This document shows, piece by piece, positions 35,701 through 43,891 of a stretch of DNA of 64,000 nucleotides (the stretch's first letter is position 1; the number at the start of each line of letters is the position of its first letter). The notes beneath the pieces were generated by a model that did not search any database, was not told where the DNA came from, and saw only the letters and a program-made list of their open reading frames with translations. Source of the stretch: Palsa-1447 sp964509885 (lineage in GTDB: Bacteria; Verrucomicrobiota; Verrucomicrobiia; Opitutales; Opitutaceae); the NCBI GenBank assembly GCA_964509885.1, contig CAZDZL010000011.1, positions 1 to 64,000 of the forward strand, written 5' to 3'. Both the position numbers and the translations under genes were made by a program.

Positions 35701-36602
35701 AGCGCATGGGCGGCACGGTCGGCTTCGCCACCGAGCCCGGCCGCGGATCGACGTTCTTCCTTCGGCTACCCCTCGAGGTGGCGGCGGCGGCCTCCCCCGG
35801 GCCCAGCGCGTTCAGCGCGCGCGGCGCGCGCGCCCTCGTGGTGGAGGACATCGACTACAACGCGCGGGCCCTCGGCCTGATGCTCGGTCGGCTCGGGTTC
35901 GAGGTCGACTTCGCCGGGGACGGGGACGAGGCGCTGGCCAAGCTCTCGGATACGGGCTACCTCGCCGTGTTCCTCGACTGCGACCTGCCGCGGGTGAGCG
36001 GGGTCGAGGTCGCCCGCCGGCTGCGCGCATCGGAGGCCCGCGGCGCCCGGACGCTGATCGTCGCGACCACGGCCCTCTCGACCGCGGAGGATCGCAACGC
36101 CTGCCTCGCCGCGGGCATGGACGCCTTCATCGCCAAGCCCATCACGCCGGAGAAGCTCCGCGCTGTCCTCGCGGAGCACGGCGGATCCGACATCGAGGCG
36201 CCGGCATCCGCGCCGCAGGGTCCCGACGGGCCGGCTGCCCCGGGGATCAAGCTGGACCTCATCCTTCATCTTGCCGGTGGATCGCGGGAGGCCCTTGCGC
36301 GGGAGATCGCGGGTTTCACCGGGTCCCTCGACGAGGCCGTGCGCGGCGTCGCGTCAGCCCGCGCCTCGGGCTCCCGCCCGGCGGTCTCCTCCGCGGCCCA
36401 CCGCGTGCTCTCGCTCGCGCGGATGGTCGGGGCCGACGACCTGGCGGCGACCGCCGCCGACATCCAGGACTACGCCTCCGCCTACACCGAAAAAGAGCTC
36501 TCCGAGGAGGTCGCCGCGCTGGACCGGCACGCCGCCGAGCTGCGCGGCGAGCTTGCCGGCCGCGCGCTGGCCGCGCCGCTCAATCCTTTTTCGGCTTCCT
36601 GA
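32727..36602 (+). CDS. Hybrid histidine kinase with periplasmic propeller, receiver and Hpt domains
   Basis: 1291 residues. A signal peptide (1-25) is followed by a periplasmic beta-propeller (about 40-650) and a Y_Y_Y beta domain (about 660-745, YSSLDYGMRES...), then one membrane helix (about 755-775). Cytoplasmic parts are HisKA with SMSHEIRNPMG (His808), HATPase (about 910-1020), a receiver with Asp1084, and a C-terminal Hpt-like helix bundle with SSAAHRVLSLARMVGA (His1225). This resembles HTCS hybrid sensors of carbohydrate polymers, but these usually end in an AraC domain, while this one ends in Hpt and must pass phosphate to a separate regulator. The gene's 3' end overlaps the convergent cytochrome gene by 23 bases. 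Confidence 0.9.
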   Translation: MHLVRSIAGSALLWIASREAAAFADGAGDWRLGTAGLPPMRVFTARDTGAATMAWSAAQDPSGTLYFGCDSVISFDGDRWRPLAMDPTYLVRGLDVGPNGRIWVAGVNQIGWFDPAPQGGLEYHSLMPRLPAGAAELGDVWRVYAQGDDIAIFVARERVLRWDGRKISSWEYPGMHLLWSTRTARSVYVHYPPIGLLRIGPDGPSLAAGASAIGSSEVRWLDDSGEDWLLLTSQGFKRLRGGACTPLDTDASAFVRANTPTSVVPLADGSLAVGTLQGGIALVGRGGDVRRVFNTASGLPANQVYSLFVDRDGALWGMGPSNIVRLALRSGTAVYGRTSGYPPGGCDTLAESSGSVFAVSHSGIFRLGADPGTGGAGLFAPLGATSSRFYSLMSTPQGLAIGHVRGLGLWSSGKMEPVPNLEDAVFRINPSRSKPGRILASLLERVVSVDPVTGASAIVADSLPDYGDTVVEEPSGRLWIGTPSRGLFTAGPGATRAGPARLGPGPLPAPGPVFVSRAGPAVVAVAKGAAYVLDGASGSFRPVAGFPAGVPIAVSNADSGGAVWAALDPEAGGHSPRLGRIAPAKDGAAWIPQSLEGLSGLGSLLGLRVVSLPDRDELWITGTESLLRAGPDALSRHTPPRRPTIRARVMVDGKGAGGAIGGALPYSTRGLHIEYSSLDYGMRESERYQTMLGGAENEWSPPTDSADRDVSGLREGSYDFRVRLVTDSGEAGEAALYHFDIAPPWWRTLLARLSFASAGGLGVLGLLRLRTRSLKRRAQVLERMVRQRTEELHKANAAKTEFVASMSHEIRNPMGGILASAIELAETPLEPGQRRLVTTISSCGTFLASLVEDVLDFAAIEAGAYKVAPSPFSPLEVLDNVVKMLEPRASGARMGAFADPALPERIVGDAARIQQVIVNFAANSLKFGGRDVRLEARPDGGHVVFSVADDGIGIPPEEQENLFIRFSRLKSARNSAIPGTGLGLAVSRALAERMGGTVGFATEPGRGSTFFLRLPLEVAAAASPGPSAFSARGARALVVEDIDYNARALGLMLGRLGFEVDFAGDGDEALAKLSDTGYLAVFLDCDLPRVSGVEVARRLRASEARGARTLIVATTALSTAEDRNACLAAGMDAFIAKPITPEKLRAVLAEHGGSDIEAPASAPQGPDGPAAPGIKLDLILHLAGGSREALAREIAGFTGSLDEAVRGVASARASGSRPAVSSAAHRVLSLARMVGADDLAATAADIQDYASAYTEKELSEEVAALDRHAAELRGELAGRALAAPLNPFSAS

Positions 36603-37074
36603 ATTCCTTGTGGTCCTTCTTCTCGAGGTCGAAGATCTCGGCGACGATCTTGGCCGCGTCGTCATTCTTGCCGGCCGTGAGCGCCGCGGAAAGCTTCGTG
36701 AACTCGTCCATCATGGCCTTCATGCCCGCCTTGTAGTCGTCCACGAACTTGGCCTGCTGGTCCGCAGGGAGGTCCGCGGCCTTCTCCGGCGTGAAGTCCA
36801 GGGCCTCCTTGGCCGCCGTCTGCATCGTGGCGACGAGCTCGAGGGAGGAGGCGTTCTGGGCCGGATCGGCCACCTGCTTCCTCAGCTTCCGGAACGCCTT
36901 GTTCATCCGGCTCATCCTCATCTCGAGGTCGGTCTTCTTGTCGTCGTCAGGCGCGGCGGGCGCGACGTTGGGGGCGGACGGCGGCGCCGCGGGCGGCGGG
37001 CTGGCCGGCGTGTCGGCCCGGCACAGGACCGGCAGGAGGAACGCGAGGGCGATGAGGGAGGCGCGGATCTTCAT
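36580..37074 (-). CDS. Cytochrome b562-like periplasmic heme protein
   Basis: 164 residues. A signal peptide (1-20) and a Pro/Ala linker (22-45) precede a four-helix bundle. DLEMRMSRMNKAF aligns with the start of mature E. coli cytochrome b562 (DLEDNMETLN). Met54 matches the axial Met7, and KKDHKEFR at the C-terminus supplies His155, matching His102. The helices between are rich in charged residues and about the right length. Both heme ligands are therefore present, so heme b binding is likely. The role would be periplasmic electron transfer, partner unknown. The 3' end overlaps the convergent hybrid kinase gene. Confidence 0.75.
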   Translation of the reverse strand: MKIRASLIALAFLLPVLCRADTPASPPPAAPPSAPNVAPAAPDDDKKTDLEMRMSRMNKAFRKLRKQVADPAQNASSLELVATMQTAAKEALDFTPEKAADLPADQQAKFVDDYKAGMKAMMDEFTKLSAALTAGKNDDAAKIVAEIFDLEKKDHKEFRKPKKD

Positions 37075-37147
37075 GTGCGGGAGCGTCTGGGTTGGGCGGG
37101 GATGGAAGGCGGAACGTTAGGCAAGACGTCTGGCCGGGCAATTCGAT

Positions 37148-37909
37148 TCAGGACGGCCGGGCCGGGCTCGCCGGGCCCTGGCGCCCGAGGCCGTGGATGA
37201 GGATTGCCGCGGCCGCGGAGACGTTGAGCGACTCCACCCGGCCGCTTCCCGGTATGGTCGCAAGGCGCGTGCAGGCCGACTCCACCTCGGGGGCGAGCCC
37301 GTGCTCCTCGTTGCCGAGGACGAGGGCCCACGGGGCACCGGGTGCGCCGCCCGCCTCGAGGGCGCCGCCCCGCGTCGCTGCACCGACGACGTCGAAGCCC
37401 GCGGCAGCGAGGAGCCTGAGGAAGGGCGCGACCTCAGGGACCGACCGCACCTCGATCGCATCCAGGCCGCCCTCGGCGACACGGTAGGCCGCGGGCCCGG
37501 GCCGCGCGGAGGCGGGGTCCCCCGCGATCACGATCCTCGGGACGCCGAGGTAGGCGGCCGTCCTCGCGATGGCCCCCAGGTTGTGGGCGTTTCCCACCCG
37601 GTCCAGGACGACGACGTTCTCGCGCCGCCGGCCCCAGGCCGCGGCGTCAGGAGCCCCGGCAACCCGCGGCGGCGGCTCCTCGACCACGGCGACGATCCCG
37701 CCGTGGTGCATGGAGTCCGCGATCTTCGCCAGCTCAGCGGGCTCGACGCACCGGTAGACCTTGCGCGCACCCGCGAGCGCGCGGCACATCAGGCCGACCT
37801 TCTTCGACGTGGGCCGGTCAAAGAACAGGCGCACGATCGAGGACGAGTCCCTGCGGAAGCGGGAGCGGACGGCGGCCAGGCCGCAGATGGCGATCTCGCC
37901 CTCCTTCAT
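37148..37909 (-). CDS. TrmH/SpoU-type RNA 2'-O-methyltransferase
   Basis: 253 residues. The C-terminal SPOUT domain shows VVLDRVGNAHNLGAIARTA (motif 1), ALVLGNEEHGL (motif 2) and SLNVSAAAAILIHGLGR (motif 3), the three conserved blocks that bind SAM in a knotted fold. An N-terminal substrate-binding domain (MKEGEIAICGLAAVRS...) resembles RlmB/TrmH partners. The start at 37909 (ATGAAGGAG) overlaps the stop of the upstream gene by four bases and replaces a longer frame with a basic, unlikely N-terminus. Target RNA unknown. It forms an operon with the RlmM-like gene. Confidence 0.88.
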   Translation of the reverse strand: MKEGEIAICGLAAVRSRFRRDSSSIVRLFFDRPTSKKVGLMCRALAGARKVYRCVEPAELAKIADSMHHGGIVAVVEEPPPRVAGAPDAAAWGRRRENVVVLDRVGNAHNLGAIARTAAYLGVPRIVIAGDPASARPGPAAYRVAEGGLDAIEVRSVPEVAPFLRLLAAAGFDVVGAATRGGALEAGGAPGAPWALVLGNEEHGLAPEVESACTRLATIPGSGRVESLNVSAAAAILIHGLGRQGPASPARPS

Positions 37910-38931
37910 CGGGCGGCGGTGCCGGTCACGGTGAACTCCTCGCGGTCGTGGTACAGGTGCGTGATCCTGACCCCGGAAGCATGCTTGGCAAACGGCGAAT
38001 CCGGCGAGCGAAGCTCGGCGAGGAGCGAGATGGGGTCGACGCGGCCGAACTTCAGGTTGATGACGAAGCGCCGGCACCATCCCCCGGCGAGCCAGGGCCG
38101 GACGATGGACTGGAGCACCTTGTGCGGGTCCTCCAGCATGTCGCTGAAGAGCCAGTCGTAGACGGCCTCCCTGCCCGGGCTGAAGCCGAACGCGTCATCG
38201 CGCCTGTGGTCGATGAGCGGGTTGCCGAGCGCGCCCCCCTTCATCGGCCCGTTGTCGACGGCCACGACGCGCGCGCCCCGCTTCGCGGCGCTGTAGCTCC
38301 AGCCGCCTGGGGCCGCACCGAGGTCGCAGACGCTCTCACCCGCTCGCGGCTCGGCGCCGAGGATCCCGTACGCCTCCTCGACCTTGAGGTAGGAGCGGGA
38401 CGGCGCCGCGTCGTCGTCCGCCATCCGGCACGGACCGTTCATGAACGCAGTGCGGGCCACCTGCGCGCTCCCGAAATCCGTGAACCAGACGAAGAGGCCG
38501 CGGGCCGGCCCCACCCGCGGCCGGTCCGCGCAGGCCAGCTTGGCGATCCTTCCCATCTTCCTCTTCAGAAGCTCGTGGAACGCGGCCTCGACGGACGACA
38601 CCCGGCGGCCGAGACCGGTGACGTCCTGCCCCCCGGCGAAGAGGCAGGGCCACGGCGCCTCGACGCGCTCGCCCCTCAGGCTGGCGGCGAAGAGGTCCAT
38701 GACGCCCTGCGCGAGCTCGTTCACCCGCTCGCCCGATACGGCGGCCGGTTCCTCGAGAACCGCGTGGGGAAACGCGGCCCTGCGCAGGGCCTTCGCCCCC
38801 TCGCCCGGCCCCCCCATCAGCGCCCATCCCGGGCCGCTCCCCGCCACCGGCAGGCCGAGGGCCTCCATCTCCCGCGAGAGCAGGCCCTCGAATCCGGATT
38901 GGCAGACCACGAGGGCCCCGTTGGATGACAT
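37906..38931 (-). CDS. RlmM-like 23S rRNA 2'-O-methyltransferase
   Basis: 341 residues. A THUMP-like N-terminal region (about 1-170) precedes a Rossmann methyltransferase with SAM loop VCDLGAAPGGWSY, then VVAVDNGPMKG, DWLFSDMLEDP and FVINLKFG, which provide the Lys-Asp-Lys-Glu-type catalytic residues of FtsJ/RlmM enzymes. RlmM methylates C2498 of 23S rRNA in E. coli. This protein has that domain order, but a shorter N-terminus, so it may modify another base. It is coupled by a four-base overlap to the SPOUT methyltransferase downstream, an apparent RNA-modification operon. Confidence 0.85.
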   Translation of the reverse strand: MSSNGALVVCQSGFEGLLSREMEALGLPVAGSGPGWALMGGPGEGAKALRRAAFPHAVLEEPAAVSGERVNELAQGVMDLFAASLRGERVEAPWPCLFAGGQDVTGLGRRVSSVEAAFHELLKRKMGRIAKLACADRPRVGPARGLFVWFTDFGSAQVARTAFMNGPCRMADDDAAPSRSYLKVEEAYGILGAEPRAGESVCDLGAAPGGWSYSAAKRGARVVAVDNGPMKGGALGNPLIDHRRDDAFGFSPGREAVYDWLFSDMLEDPHKVLQSIVRPWLAGGWCRRFVINLKFGRVDPISLLAELRSPDSPFAKHASGVRITHLYHDREEFTVTGTAAR

Positions 38932-38964
38932 CGGGGCCCAGCCAATCCCAGCCGGGCGAACCGT

Positions 38965-40071
38965 TCAAAGCAAAAGCCCGCGCGGCAGGACGCCGTGGCC
39001 CGCCTCGATGTGGGCCACCGAGATGCGGCTTCCCTCCAGGGTGAAGCCGCCCTCGAAGGGGTTCTCGGCGAGGAACAGCGGCGTATCGAGGTCGGCGTGC
39101 GCGAAACCCCCGAGCCCGGCGGCGAAGCACGCGGATGCCGTCATCGCGAGGATGGACTCGACGTTGCCGCCTATCATGAGCCCGATCCCCGCCTCCCGGG
39201 CCACGGACGCCACGTCGAGGGCCTCCGAGATCCCCGCCTTCATGAGCTTGATGTTGATCACCTGAGCCGCCTGCTCCCGGGCGACGAGGCGCGCGTCGGC
39301 GGCGGTGCTCACAGACTCGTCGGCAGCGACGGTCCACCCGGTCTCCTCGTGGAGGGCGCGCATCCCCGCCAGGTCGCCCTTGGGGAGCCACTGCTCGAGG
39401 AGAAGGGGCGATATCCCCAGCGCCCGCAGCCCACGCACGAGCTGCGAGGCCGCGGCCCGGCTGATCGCGGCGTTGCCGTCAAGGACCAGGGGAGAGCCCG
39501 GCGCCGCCTCGAGGATCGCCGAGATCCGCGCCAGGTCGGCGTCCGGCCCGCCGGGGCCGCCGACCTTCGCCTTGATGACGCGTATCCCGCGCATCCGGAT
39601 GAGGCCCGCGGCCGCCCGCGCCTCGTCCGGCGTCCCGGTGGTCACGGTCATGTCCGTCTCGAGCTCGGTGCCGGCGCCCCCGAAGTGGCGCCAGAGGGAG
39701 ACCCCGTCCCGGCGGGTGACCGCGTCGAGGAGCGCCGTCTCGAGCGCGCACACGGGGGAGCCCCGCGGCGTCCCGCCCGCGGAGCGAAGCTCCGCAGAAA
39801 GGGCGCGCCACTCCCGCGCGTCGCGCCCCGGCAGCCAGTTTCCCGCGTGCGCGAGCAGCCCCAGGGCGCCCGTCTGCGTCTCGCCGTTGTAGGCGGGGAA
39901 CGGCGCCGCCTCCCCGTACCCAAGCGTGCCGTCCGAGAGCTCGACGGTCACGAGGACGTTGGCCGCGGTCTCGAGCGCCCCCTTGGAGATGCCGAAGGGG
40001 GCGAGGAGCGGGATGTCCATGGCGACGGCGCGCACCGAGCGGATCGACGTCGGCTGGAGCTCGAAGGACAT
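38965..40071 (-). CDS. Dipeptide epimerase of the enolase superfamily
   Basis: 368 residues. The muconate-lactonizing subgroup pattern is present: VIKAKVGG (KxK catalytic Lys), VLDGNAAIS (metal Asp), LLEQWLP (metal Glu), AADESVS (metal Asp), VINIKLMKAG (second catalytic Lys), and HADLDTPLFL at the C-terminus. These residues, with the DLDTP motif, are those of L-Ala-D/L-Glu epimerases, which recycle murein peptides. Substrate is inferred from family, not proven. It is divergent from the glycerate kinase and NamZ genes (68-bp shared upstream region), which strengthens a peptidoglycan-recycling theme. Confidence 0.85.
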   Translation of the reverse strand: MSFELQPTSIRSVRAVAMDIPLLAPFGISKGALETAANVLVTVELSDGTLGYGEAAPFPAYNGETQTGALGLLAHAGNWLPGRDAREWRALSAELRSAGGTPRGSPVCALETALLDAVTRRDGVSLWRHFGGAGTELETDMTVTTGTPDEARAAAGLIRMRGIRVIKAKVGGPGGPDADLARISAILEAAPGSPLVLDGNAAISRAAASQLVRGLRALGISPLLLEQWLPKGDLAGMRALHEETGWTVAADESVSTAADARLVAREQAAQVINIKLMKAGISEALDVASVAREAGIGLMIGGNVESILAMTASACFAAGLGGFAHADLDTPLFLAENPFEGGFTLEGSRISVAHIEAGHGVLPRGLLL

Positions 40072-40139
40072 GGCGCCATGCTCCGGCCGCCCGTGATGAA
40101 TTGCAAACCGGCAGGCCCAGGGTGTAGCAAGCTTGCCGC

Positions 40140-41306
40140 ATGCGCGTCCTCGTCGCCTTCGACAAGTTCAAGGACTCCCTCACCGCCCCCCAGGCCTGCG
40201 ACATCGCGGTGGCCGCGATCGGCTCCGCCCGGGGCGGCTGGGCGCTCGACCCGTGCCCGCTCTCGGACGGGGGCGAGGGGTTCGCCGAGATCCTCACGCG
40301 CTCGGCCGAAGGGGCCCTTCGCCTGGCAGGGGCGACGGGGCCCCGCGGGGCGGCGGTTCAGGCCTCGTTCGGGTTTGTACCCGTGGAGAGGATACCGGAC
40401 CGCGCCCGCGCGATGCTCGGGGCCGCCGCGGCCCGCCCCGGGGGCGTGGTCGCCGTGGTCGAGATGGCCTCCGCGAGCGGACTCGCCCTCCTTGCGCCAG
40501 GCGAGCGCGACCTCCTGCGCGCGTCCTCGGTCGGGACCGGCCAGCTGATCAGCGCGGCGGCTGCGGCCGGGGCGCGGGCGATCCTCCTCGGCGTCGGGGG
40601 AAGCGCGACCCACGACCTCGGTCTCGGCGCGCTGTCCGCCCTCGGGATCCGCTGCGAGGGGGCCGAGGGCGAGGCGCTCGACCCGCTCGTCCCCGCCGAT
40701 TGGCCGCGCCTTAGGTCCATCTCCGGCGCCCTCCCGGCGGCCTTCCCGCCGATCCTGATTGCCTGCGACGTCCAGAACCCGCTCCTCGGGCGGCGCGGTG
40801 CGCTGGCGGTGTACGGCCCGCAGAAGGGCCTCAGGGCCGCCGACGCCGCCCGGCTCGAGTCGGAGACGGGGCGCGTCGCGGCGATGGTCTGCCGGCACTT
40901 CGGGCAGCCCGACGCGCTCGCCGAGCTGGCCGGCGCCGGCGCGGCGGGCGGAATCGCCTTCGGGCTCATGGCGGGGGCGAACGCGAGGCTTCTGCCCGGG
41001 TTCGACCTGGTCTCGTCCTGGATCGACCTTGAGGACCGGCTCTCGGCGGCCGACATGGTCGTCACCGGCGAGGGCCGCTTTGACGACACGTCGCTCAGCG
41101 GCAAGGGGCCCGGCACGGTGGTCCGCCGGGCCCTCGCGCAGGGCAAGCTCGTCCATGTGTTCGCGGGGCAGGTCGAGCTCACGCAGAGGATCCCGGGGCT
41201 CTTCACGCACGCCGTCACCCCGCCGGGCATGGCGCTCGCCGACGCCCTATCCCGCGCGCCCGGCCTGCTTTCGGAGACGATCGAGCGCGCGCTTGCCGAG
41301 GGATGA
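40140..41306 (+). CDS. Glycerate 2-kinase (GlxK/GarK type)
   Basis: 388 residues. MRVLVAFDKFKDSLTAPQA is the diagnostic start, followed by LSDGGEGF, GVGGSATHDLGLG, and FDLVSSWIDLEDRLSAADMVVTGEG. It phosphorylates D-glycerate to 2-phosphoglycerate, funnelling glycerate from sugar-acid breakdown into glycolysis. Length is typical. It is coupled by a four-base overlap to the NamZ-like gene downstream. An operon of glycerate kinase and muramidase is odd unless both serve carbon salvage from sugars. Confidence 0.92.
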   Translation: MRVLVAFDKFKDSLTAPQACDIAVAAIGSARGGWALDPCPLSDGGEGFAEILTRSAEGALRLAGATGPRGAAVQASFGFVPVERIPDRARAMLGAAAARPGGVVAVVEMASASGLALLAPGERDLLRASSVGTGQLISAAAAAGARAILLGVGGSATHDLGLGALSALGIRCEGAEGEALDPLVPADWPRLRSISGALPAAFPPILIACDVQNPLLGRRGALAVYGPQKGLRAADAARLESETGRVAAMVCRHFGQPDALAELAGAGAAGGIAFGLMAGANARLLPGFDLVSSWIDLEDRLSAADMVVTGEGRFDDTSLSGKGPGTVVRRALAQGKLVHVFAGQVELTQRIPGLFTHAVTPPGMALADALSRAPGLLSETIERALAEG

Positions 41307-42715
41307 AACGTCTCGACCGGACCAGACCGGCGGTTGATACGTTACGGATGCTCCGTCTTTTCCCCCGGTCCCTCAGGCGCGCCCTCTCAGGCGCGGCGCC
41401 GCTCCTGGGACTGATCGGGTGCAGCGCGACCCCGGCCCCGTCGCCCTCGCCGGCGCCCACGGTGCGGGTGGCCCCGCCGGCCCCGACGCCGGCGCCCACG
41501 GTCGCCGTCGACCCGGCCCATCCCGTGATGCTCGGGATCGACGTCCTCGAGGCGGACGGGTTCGCCGCCGTGCGGGGGAAGGCGATCGGGCTCCTGACCC
41601 ACCCGGCGGGCGTGAACCGGCACGGCATGAGCACGATTGAGATCCTGCGGCACGCCCCGAACGTCAGGCTGGTCGCCCTCTTCGGCACCGAGCACGGGGT
41701 CCGCGGGGAATTCCCAGCCAGCATCAACTATCCTGACCACGTCGACGCCAGGACGGGCCTTCCCGTCTACTCGCTCTACAACGGCGTCAACCGGGGCAAG
41801 CCCAGCAAGGCGCAGCTGAAGGGCCTGGACGCCGTCGTCATCGACCTGCAGGACATCGGCTCCAGGAGCTACACCTTCACGGGCGCGATGAAGATGTGCA
41901 TGGAGGGGTGCTTCGAGAACGGCGTGGAGGTGATCGTCCTCGACCGGCCGAACCCCCTCGGCGGCCTCAAGGTGGACGGGCCGCCGCTCGATCCCCAGTG
42001 GGTGTCCAGCCTGGTCACCGCGTTCCGGGTGCCCTACGTCCACGGGCTCACGATCGGGGAGCTGGCCACGATGGCCAAGGAGGCGCCGGACGTGATGAAG
42101 ATATCCGACGCGGCCAGGACCCACGGCAGGCTCACGGTGGTCCCCATGCGGGGCTGGCGCAGGAGCATGAGGTGGCCCGAGACGGGGCTCACGTGGGTCC
42201 CCACGTCCCCGTACATCCCGACGTTCTCGGCGGTGGAGGGATACCCGATGACGGGGATCGGGACGCAGTGGGGCGGCTTCAAGAACGGGATCGGGACCGC
42301 CTACCCCTTCCGCGGGATATCCTACCACGGGGTGCGCTTCGACACCCTTGAGAAGGAACTCGTGTCCCAGAACATACAGGGAATCGGGTTCAGGCGCGTC
42401 AGCGTCCCCGATCCCAAGACGGGCAAGCCCGAGCTGGGCCTCTACGTGGAGATCAACGACTGGGACCTGTGGAGGCCCACGGAGCTGAGCGCCTACCTGC
42501 TGAAGCTGTCCTGCGCGCTCAGCCCGCGTAACCCCTTCTCCTCGATGACGCCGGCGGAAGTGCGCACCCTGCTGATCTACCTGGGCTCGACCTCGTTCTA
42601 CAACGACCTTGCGGCCCACGGGGCCAAGGTGGACGTGGACGCCTACGTGCGCGACTGGCAGGCCAGGGACGCGATCTACCAGCAGCAGAGCAGGCGCTAC
42701 TGGCTCTACCACTGA
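41303..42715 (+). CDS. DUF1343 lipoprotein, likely exo-beta-N-acetylmuramidase (NamZ-like)
   Basis: 470 residues. A lipobox LIGC gives lipidated Cys40, then a Pro/Ala spacer (41-72). The enzymatic part has the DUF1343 hallmarks LLTHPAGVNRHG, FGTEHGVRGE, VIDLQDIGSRSYTFTGAM, LDRPNPLGG and EGYPMTGIGTQWGG. Characterised DUF1343 proteins (NamZ) remove terminal MurNAc from peptidoglycan fragments. An ATG at 41348 would give a shorter, more standard signal peptide (MLRLFPRSLRRAL). The upstream ATG is listed because it overlaps the glycerate kinase stop. It is probably membrane-anchored in the periplasm, feeding wall recycling with the epimerase across the divergent promoter. Confidence 0.85.
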   Translation: MKRLDRTRPAVDTLRMLRLFPRSLRRALSGAAPLLGLIGCSATPAPSPSPAPTVRVAPPAPTPAPTVAVDPAHPVMLGIDVLEADGFAAVRGKAIGLLTHPAGVNRHGMSTIEILRHAPNVRLVALFGTEHGVRGEFPASINYPDHVDARTGLPVYSLYNGVNRGKPSKAQLKGLDAVVIDLQDIGSRSYTFTGAMKMCMEGCFENGVEVIVLDRPNPLGGLKVDGPPLDPQWVSSLVTAFRVPYVHGLTIGELATMAKEAPDVMKISDAARTHGRLTVVPMRGWRRSMRWPETGLTWVPTSPYIPTFSAVEGYPMTGIGTQWGGFKNGIGTAYPFRGISYHGVRFDTLEKELVSQNIQGIGFRRVSVPDPKTGKPELGLYVEINDWDLWRPTELSAYLLKLSCALSPRNPFSSMTPAEVRTLLIYLGSTSFYNDLAAHGAKVDVDAYVRDWQARDAIYQQQSRRYWLYH

Positions 42716-42747
42716 GGGCGCCCGGCACTCCCACGGGAAAAACCCCA

Positions 42748-42779
42748 GGGGCGCGCCAAAAAAAATCGCCAACGCGCCC
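42748..42779. repeat. Inverted repeat between the NamZ-like gene and the sugar cassette
   Basis: GGGCGCG (42749-42755) and CGCGCCC (42773-42779) form 7-bp arms around a 17-nt loop that contains eight A. This is not a classic terminator because no T run follows. It may be a weak terminator or a regulatory stem ahead of the dehydrogenase gene at 42824. Confidence 0.3.
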
Positions 42780-42823
42780 GGCGCGGCCAAGGGTATCCCT
42801 CCCCACTGCCTCCCATTCGATTC

Positions 42824-43891
42824 ATGAAGATCAAACGCAGGAAGTCCCATTTCAACGTAGCGGTCATCGGCGCCGGAGGAATCGGCCAGGACCACCTCGC
42901 GAGCTTCAGGCTCCACCCAAGCGCCCGGGTCGTCGCCCTGGCCGAGGTTTCCCCGGAGCGCGGGCGCGAGGCCGCCGAGCGCTTCGGCGTGCCGGAGCTC
43001 GTCACGGACTACAGGAAGCTCCTCGGGCGCGGGGACATCGACATCATCTCGATCGCGCTCCCCAACTACCTCCACGCGAAGGTCGCCCTTGAGGCGCTTC
43101 GGGCCGGCAAGCACGTCATGCTGGACAAGCCCATGGCGACCAACGCACGGGACGCCGCGAAGCTCGTCGCCGAGGCGAGGAAGCGGGGCGTCCTCTTCAT
43201 GGTGGGCCAGAACTTCCGGTTCAACGCCGAGACGCAGACGGCCCGGCAGGTCGTGACTGCGGGAAGCCTCGGGGACGTGTACCACGCCAAGACCTCGTGG
43301 AGCCGCCGCGCAGGCATCCCGCGCATCGGCTCGTGGTTCACGCAGAAGCGCTTCGCGGGCGGCGGCTGCACCTATGACATCGGCGTGCACGCGCTCGACC
43401 GCTGCCTGTACCTCCTCGGGGAGTTCGAGGCGGCCGCCGTCAGCGGCCAGACCTTCGCGAAGTTCGGGCCGCGCGGCCTCGGCAACGGGGGCTGGGGGAA
43501 GAGCGAGATCGACCCCAAGGCGAAGTTCGACGTGGACGACCTCTCGGTCGCGCTCATCAAGCTTAGGAGCGGGCGCACCGTGCTCCTCGAGTCCTCGTGG
43601 GCCGCGCACGGGCCGCTCGTCGACGTCAACGAGACGCAGCTCTTTGGGACCGAGGCGGGCCTGAGCCTCCCGCCGGTCAAGCTCTACAGGCGCACGAAGA
43701 CGGGCTACGCGTCGGAGGAGGTGGCTCCGCTGCCGCCGCTCGTGAACACCAACCGCATGGTGCATTTCATCGACTGCCTGCTCGGCAAGGCCGAGCCCTT
43801 CGTCAAGCCGGCCGAGTCGCTGGCGGTCCAGAAGATCCTGGATGCGATCTACGTCTCGTCCAAGACCGGCAGGGAAGTCCGAATCACATGA
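42824..43891 (+). CDS. Gfo/Idh/MocA-family NAD(P)-dependent oxidoreductase (cassette gene 1)
   Basis: 355 residues. A Rossmann N-terminus with VAVIGAGGIGQDHLASF (dinucleotide loop) is followed by ALPNYLHAKVALEALRAGKHVMLDKPMA, whose DKP Lys is catalytic in the family. GGGCTYDIGVHALDRCLYL supplies the Asp/His active-site region in the C-terminal alpha/beta domain. It oxidises a sugar, cyclitol or glycoside hydroxyl. Substrate unknown. It overlaps the next gene by four bases (ATGA) and starts a four-gene dehydrogenase/isomerase cassette ending at 46938. Confidence 0.92.
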   Translation: MKIKRRKSHFNVAVIGAGGIGQDHLASFRLHPSARVVALAEVSPERGREAAERFGVPELVTDYRKLLGRGDIDIISIALPNYLHAKVALEALRAGKHVMLDKPMATNARDAAKLVAEARKRGVLFMVGQNFRFNAETQTARQVVTAGSLGDVYHAKTSWSRRAGIPRIGSWFTQKRFAGGGCTYDIGVHALDRCLYLLGEFEAAAVSGQTFAKFGPRGLGNGGWGKSEIDPKAKFDVDDLSVALIKLRSGRTVLLESSWAAHGPLVDVNETQLFGTEAGLSLPPVKLYRRTKTGYASEEVAPLPPLVNTNRMVHFIDCLLGKAEPFVKPAESLAVQKILDAIYVSSKTGREVRIT

